From: CAYSCS01 sp964429695
Lineage (GTDB): Bacteria > Acidobacteriota > Aminicenantia > Aminicenantales > Aminicenantaceae
Length of the DNA: 64,000 bases
NCBI GenBank assembly: GCA_964429695.1
Contig: CAYSCS010000003.1
Location: forward strand, 1 to 64,000
Direction of reading: 5' to 3'
A program made the translations under genes and the position numbers. Every line of letters begins with the position of its first letter. Position 1 is the stretch's first letter. Of the stretch, positions 62,213-64,000 are shown in pieces. Below the pieces are notes generated by a model. That model worked only from the letters and a program-made list of their open reading frames with translations. It was not told where the DNA came from and searched no databases.

Positions 62213-63421
62213 TTGACAAGGCGTTCTTTTCTCAAGAATATTCTCTCCCTGACAGCCTCTTCATCTCTTCCAGGCTCAACAAGAATCTCTGAGAAGACAA
62301 AATCCCTAGCCCGGAAGAGAAAAGGAAATATGTTCTACAGACAACTGGGAAGAACTGGCGTCTTTATCTCTGAAATCTCTATGGGGGGAAGCCCAGTTCC
62401 GGAAATGCCTGTGCTTCTCCGTGCTTTCGAAAAAGGGGTAAACTTCATTGATACCTCTCACAACTATATGAATGGTAATAGCGAGCGTCGGATTGGTCAG
62501 TTTCTAAAAGAAGTGGGAAGAGAAAATGTGTATGTGGGGACAAAATTTCACGTGCACAAAAACTCCAGCGTAGATTCCATCATCGAAACCGTGAACGGCA
62601 GTTTGAAAAGACTTGAGACAGATTATCTGGACGTACTCTGCATCCATGGGGTCGATGACGAAAAAATTGTTAGGGATGAAAGGGTAATTGAAGCATTCGA
62701 AAGGCTGAAGAAATATGGGAAATACAGATTTAGAGGAATATCGTGTCATTCAAATCACCACAGTGTAGTGAGCAGTACCATCCAGACTTCCTATTATGAC
62801 CTCATTCTCCTTGCTTACAATGCATTTGACATCCAGACTCCGCGAAAAGAAATTGAAGTTTATGAGGACTATCTCAAGCAATGCAACCTTAGCCACTTGA
62901 TTTCTCTGGCCAATTCAAGGGAGGTAGGCATCATTGCCATGAAAACCTTAAAAGTAGGTGCAAAAAGGCAGGACCTCACCAAGTATAAAACAGGTACTAC
63001 CTCTTTGATCCAGGCTATGTTGAAATGGGTCCTTTCCAATCCAGGTATTACTTCCGCGCTTACGGAAATGTTGACCTTCGCTCAACTCGAGGAGGACCTG
63101 GGAGCGGTGGGAAAGGAACTCGATGAGAGAGAAAGAAAAATGCTCTTTCGCTATGTAGCGGAGAATGACGTAGATTACTGCCGACTCTGCGGCGAGTGCG
63201 GAAAGCATTGCCCTTCAGGAATCCCAACAACTAAAATACTCCACATTCTGATCTACTATGAGAACTATGGCAAGAAAGAACTCGCGCAGACTGAGTATTC
63301 ACTCCTCGAGCCTTCTCAGAGAGCCAACCGCTGTATGGGTTGTGGGAATTGTGAAAGAGCTTGTCCTTACGGGGTTAGGATTCGGCACAAATTAAAGGAA
63401 GCTTCTCTTTATTTCTCATAG
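62213..63421 (+). CDS. Aldo/keto reductase with C-terminal ferredoxin domain and Tat signal
   Basis: A 402-residue protein. The start TTG gives MTRRSFLKNILSLTASSSLP, a twin-arginine signal. The barrel begins MFYRQLGRTGVFISEISMGG, with FIDTSHNYMNGNSERRIG (catalytic Asp/Tyr), GTKFHVH and LDVLCIHGVDD. The C-terminal ferredoxin domain has CRLCGECGKHCPSG and CMGCGNCERACPYG. The internal ATG at 62330 would remove the signal. Substrate is unknown. The stop codon overlaps the 3' end of the SRP RNA gene on the other strand by one base. Confidence 0.85.
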   Translation: MTRRSFLKNILSLTASSSLPGSTRISEKTKSLARKRKGNMFYRQLGRTGVFISEISMGGSPVPEMPVLLRAFEKGVNFIDTSHNYMNGNSERRIGQFLKEVGRENVYVGTKFHVHKNSSVDSIIETVNGSLKRLETDYLDVLCIHGVDDEKIVRDERVIEAFERLKKYGKYRFRGISCHSNHHSVVSSTIQTSYYDLILLAYNAFDIQTPRKEIEVYEDYLKQCNLSHLISLANSREVGIIAMKTLKVGAKRQDLTKYKTGTTSLIQAMLKWVLSNPGITSALTEMLTFAQLEEDLGAVGKELDERERKMLFRYVAENDVDYCRLCGECGKHCPSGIPTTKILHILIYYENYGKKELAQTEYSLLEPSQRANRCMGCGNCERACPYGVRIRHKLKEASLYFS

Positions 63422-63692
63422 ACCGTGCACCTTGATCCGACCATGCTTTACCTGCGTCATCCCTGGATTTAGCTCAGGCAAGGCTTACCTGCAGCACAAG
63501 AATTGACCCTGCTACCGCTGCTACCTTCCGGTCCTGACGGGCTTCACAGGGCATTCTTTGCACAGGGCCCTGACCGTCAACACCACTTCCAGAAACCCAG
63601 ACCAGACAAAGCATAGCCTCGTCAAGGAGTTCAGCCCCACTATAGCGGATTGTGGGTTACAGGGCACCGCTAGCTCCCCGCCTAGCACGGCC
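63421..63692 (-). ncRNA. ffs: Signal recognition particle RNA, large bacterial type
   Basis: On the minus strand the 5' Alu part reads GCCGTGCTAGGCGGGGAG, with GCGGTGCCCTGTAA and CCGCTATAGTGGGGCTGA following. The apical domain IV contains GTCAGGACCGGAAGGTAGCA, the Ffh-binding GGAA core. The 5' GGCCGTGC pairs with the 3' GCACGGTC to close the molecule, giving about 272 bases. The RNA works with Ffh in membrane-protein targeting. The large form with an Alu domain is known from several bacterial lineages. Confidence 0.93.
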
Positions 63693-63697
63693 TTTAA

Positions 63698-63727
63698 ATC
63701 TTAACTTTCTCCCCTAAAACATGTCAA
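63698..63727 (-). promoter_or_regulatory. Promoter of the SRP RNA gene
   Basis: Minus strand perfect TTGACA (63727-63722), spacer 18, TAAGAT (63703-63698). The RNA 5' end at about 63692 lies six bases beyond, as expected. Confidence 0.65.
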
Positions 63728-63741
63728 ATCCAGCTGAGGAA

Positions 63742-64000
63742 TCAGAACCTTAAGGCAAGACCAACCCGAAGCAATAAACCATCCCAGAATCCCACCTCGC
63801 CTCTCAAAATCAAGGGATGAAAAATCTCGGCTCTCACTCCGAGATTAAGCTGGAAGAGAAGGAAAATGTTGGGGATATTGAAATCTGCCTCCTCCTCTGC
63901 TTCCTTGAAGCTCTTTGTCTCAGAGCTTTCAATCTCTTCTTGAGGACCTAGCCAGTTATAATTTCCAGAAAATTCGTAATGCACTTCTCCCTTAAGAGAT
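63742..64000 (-). CDS. C-terminal part of a probable outer-membrane beta-barrel protein
   Basis: The frame is open to the window edge on its N-terminal side, so only the last 86 residues or so are visible. It shows alternating hydrophobic strands (IPNIFLLFQLNLGVRAEIF, LRGEVGFWDGLLLRVGLALRF) and ends with Phe, the usual last residue of outer-membrane barrels. An acidic loop (EEIESSETKSFKEAEEE) separates strands. The GTG at 63984 is unlikely to be the true start. Identity beyond the barrel-type end cannot be told. Confidence 0.5.
   Translation of the reverse strand, partial: SLKGEVHYEFSGNYNWLGPQEEIESSETKSFKEAEEEADFNIPNIFLLFQLNLGVRAEIFHPLILRGEVGFWDGLLLRVGLALRF

Overview
The window is about 64 kb of AT-rich (roughly 40% GC by eye), gene-dense chromosomal DNA from a bacterium. 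Bacterial signs are a two-subunit glycyl-tRNA synthetase, a large SRP RNA with an Alu domain, a prfB with the programmed +1 frameshift, and sigma70-type promoters. Apolipoprotein N-acyltransferase and a protein ending in the aromatic C-terminus of outer-membrane barrels point to a diderm. Abundant ferredoxin-type proteins, a heterodisulfide-reductase module, a 2-oxoacid:ferredoxin oxidoreductase and radical SAM enzymes point to an anaerobe. The gene content (DUF6599-like protein, Hdr/Flx genes, PilZ and hybrid kinases) recalls uncultured Acidobacteriota/Aminicenantota-type lineages. That placement is an inference and was not tested by phylogeny.

Layout. 1-450: decayed transposase. 0.5-3.7 kb: LuxR-like regulator with a degenerate receiver, PilZ protein, coaE, a deoxyhypusine-synthase-like protein and an HU protein. 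4-10 kb: nfeD-slipin-SPOR, lnt-prfB and mazG. 10.2-16.2 kb: DUF1844 protein, ribF, pyrR-pyrB-pyrC, rnc, a Mth938-like protein and a Cys-rich protein. 16.2-17.2 kb: AI-2E-type permease. 17.4-23.8 kb: a phosphorelay cassette (response regulator, CheR, 1126-residue hybrid kinase, REC-GGDEF protein, two Hpt proteins). 23.9-29.1 kb: DUF6599-like lipidless exported protein, DUF362 protein, Tat-type radical SAM protein and a membrane-embedded spermidine-synthase-like protein.

29.2-41.2 kb is the most striking part. It is one 12-kb, 13-gene unidirectional redox operon: hdrC-hdrB, korDABC, hdrA, an FlxD/MvhD-like subunit, two FlxB/FlxC-like Fe-S subunits, an FlxA-like NAD(P)H-FAD subunit, and a soluble fumarate reductase pair (Fe-S plus flavoprotein). 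It starts at a clear extended -10 promoter. Together the genes suggest a cytoplasmic assembly that links ferredoxin from 2-oxoacid oxidation, NAD(H), a disulfide/dithiol couple and fumarate/succinate.

41.4-49.3 kb: PilZ protein, then a minus-strand glycine block (gcvT-gcvH-gcvPA-gcvPB-glyQ-glyS). 49.4-56.2 kb: argS and a GldA/F/G-like ABC exporter with a DUF4340 protein. 56.5-59.3 kb: a protein with DHH-like motifs in unusual order, and a serine block (serS followed by tRNA-Ser(UGA) and tRNA-Ser(GCU)). 59.3-60.3 kb is gene-poor. 60.3-64 kb: cobO, a minimal zinc protease, a DapA-family aldolase, a Tat-type ferredoxin-containing aldo/keto reductase, the SRP RNA gene, and the C-terminal end of a probable outer-membrane protein cut by the window edge.

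Several promoters place the predicted transcription start within a few bases of the start codon (nfeD, cobO, serS, and less strictly argS), so leaderless translation looks common here.
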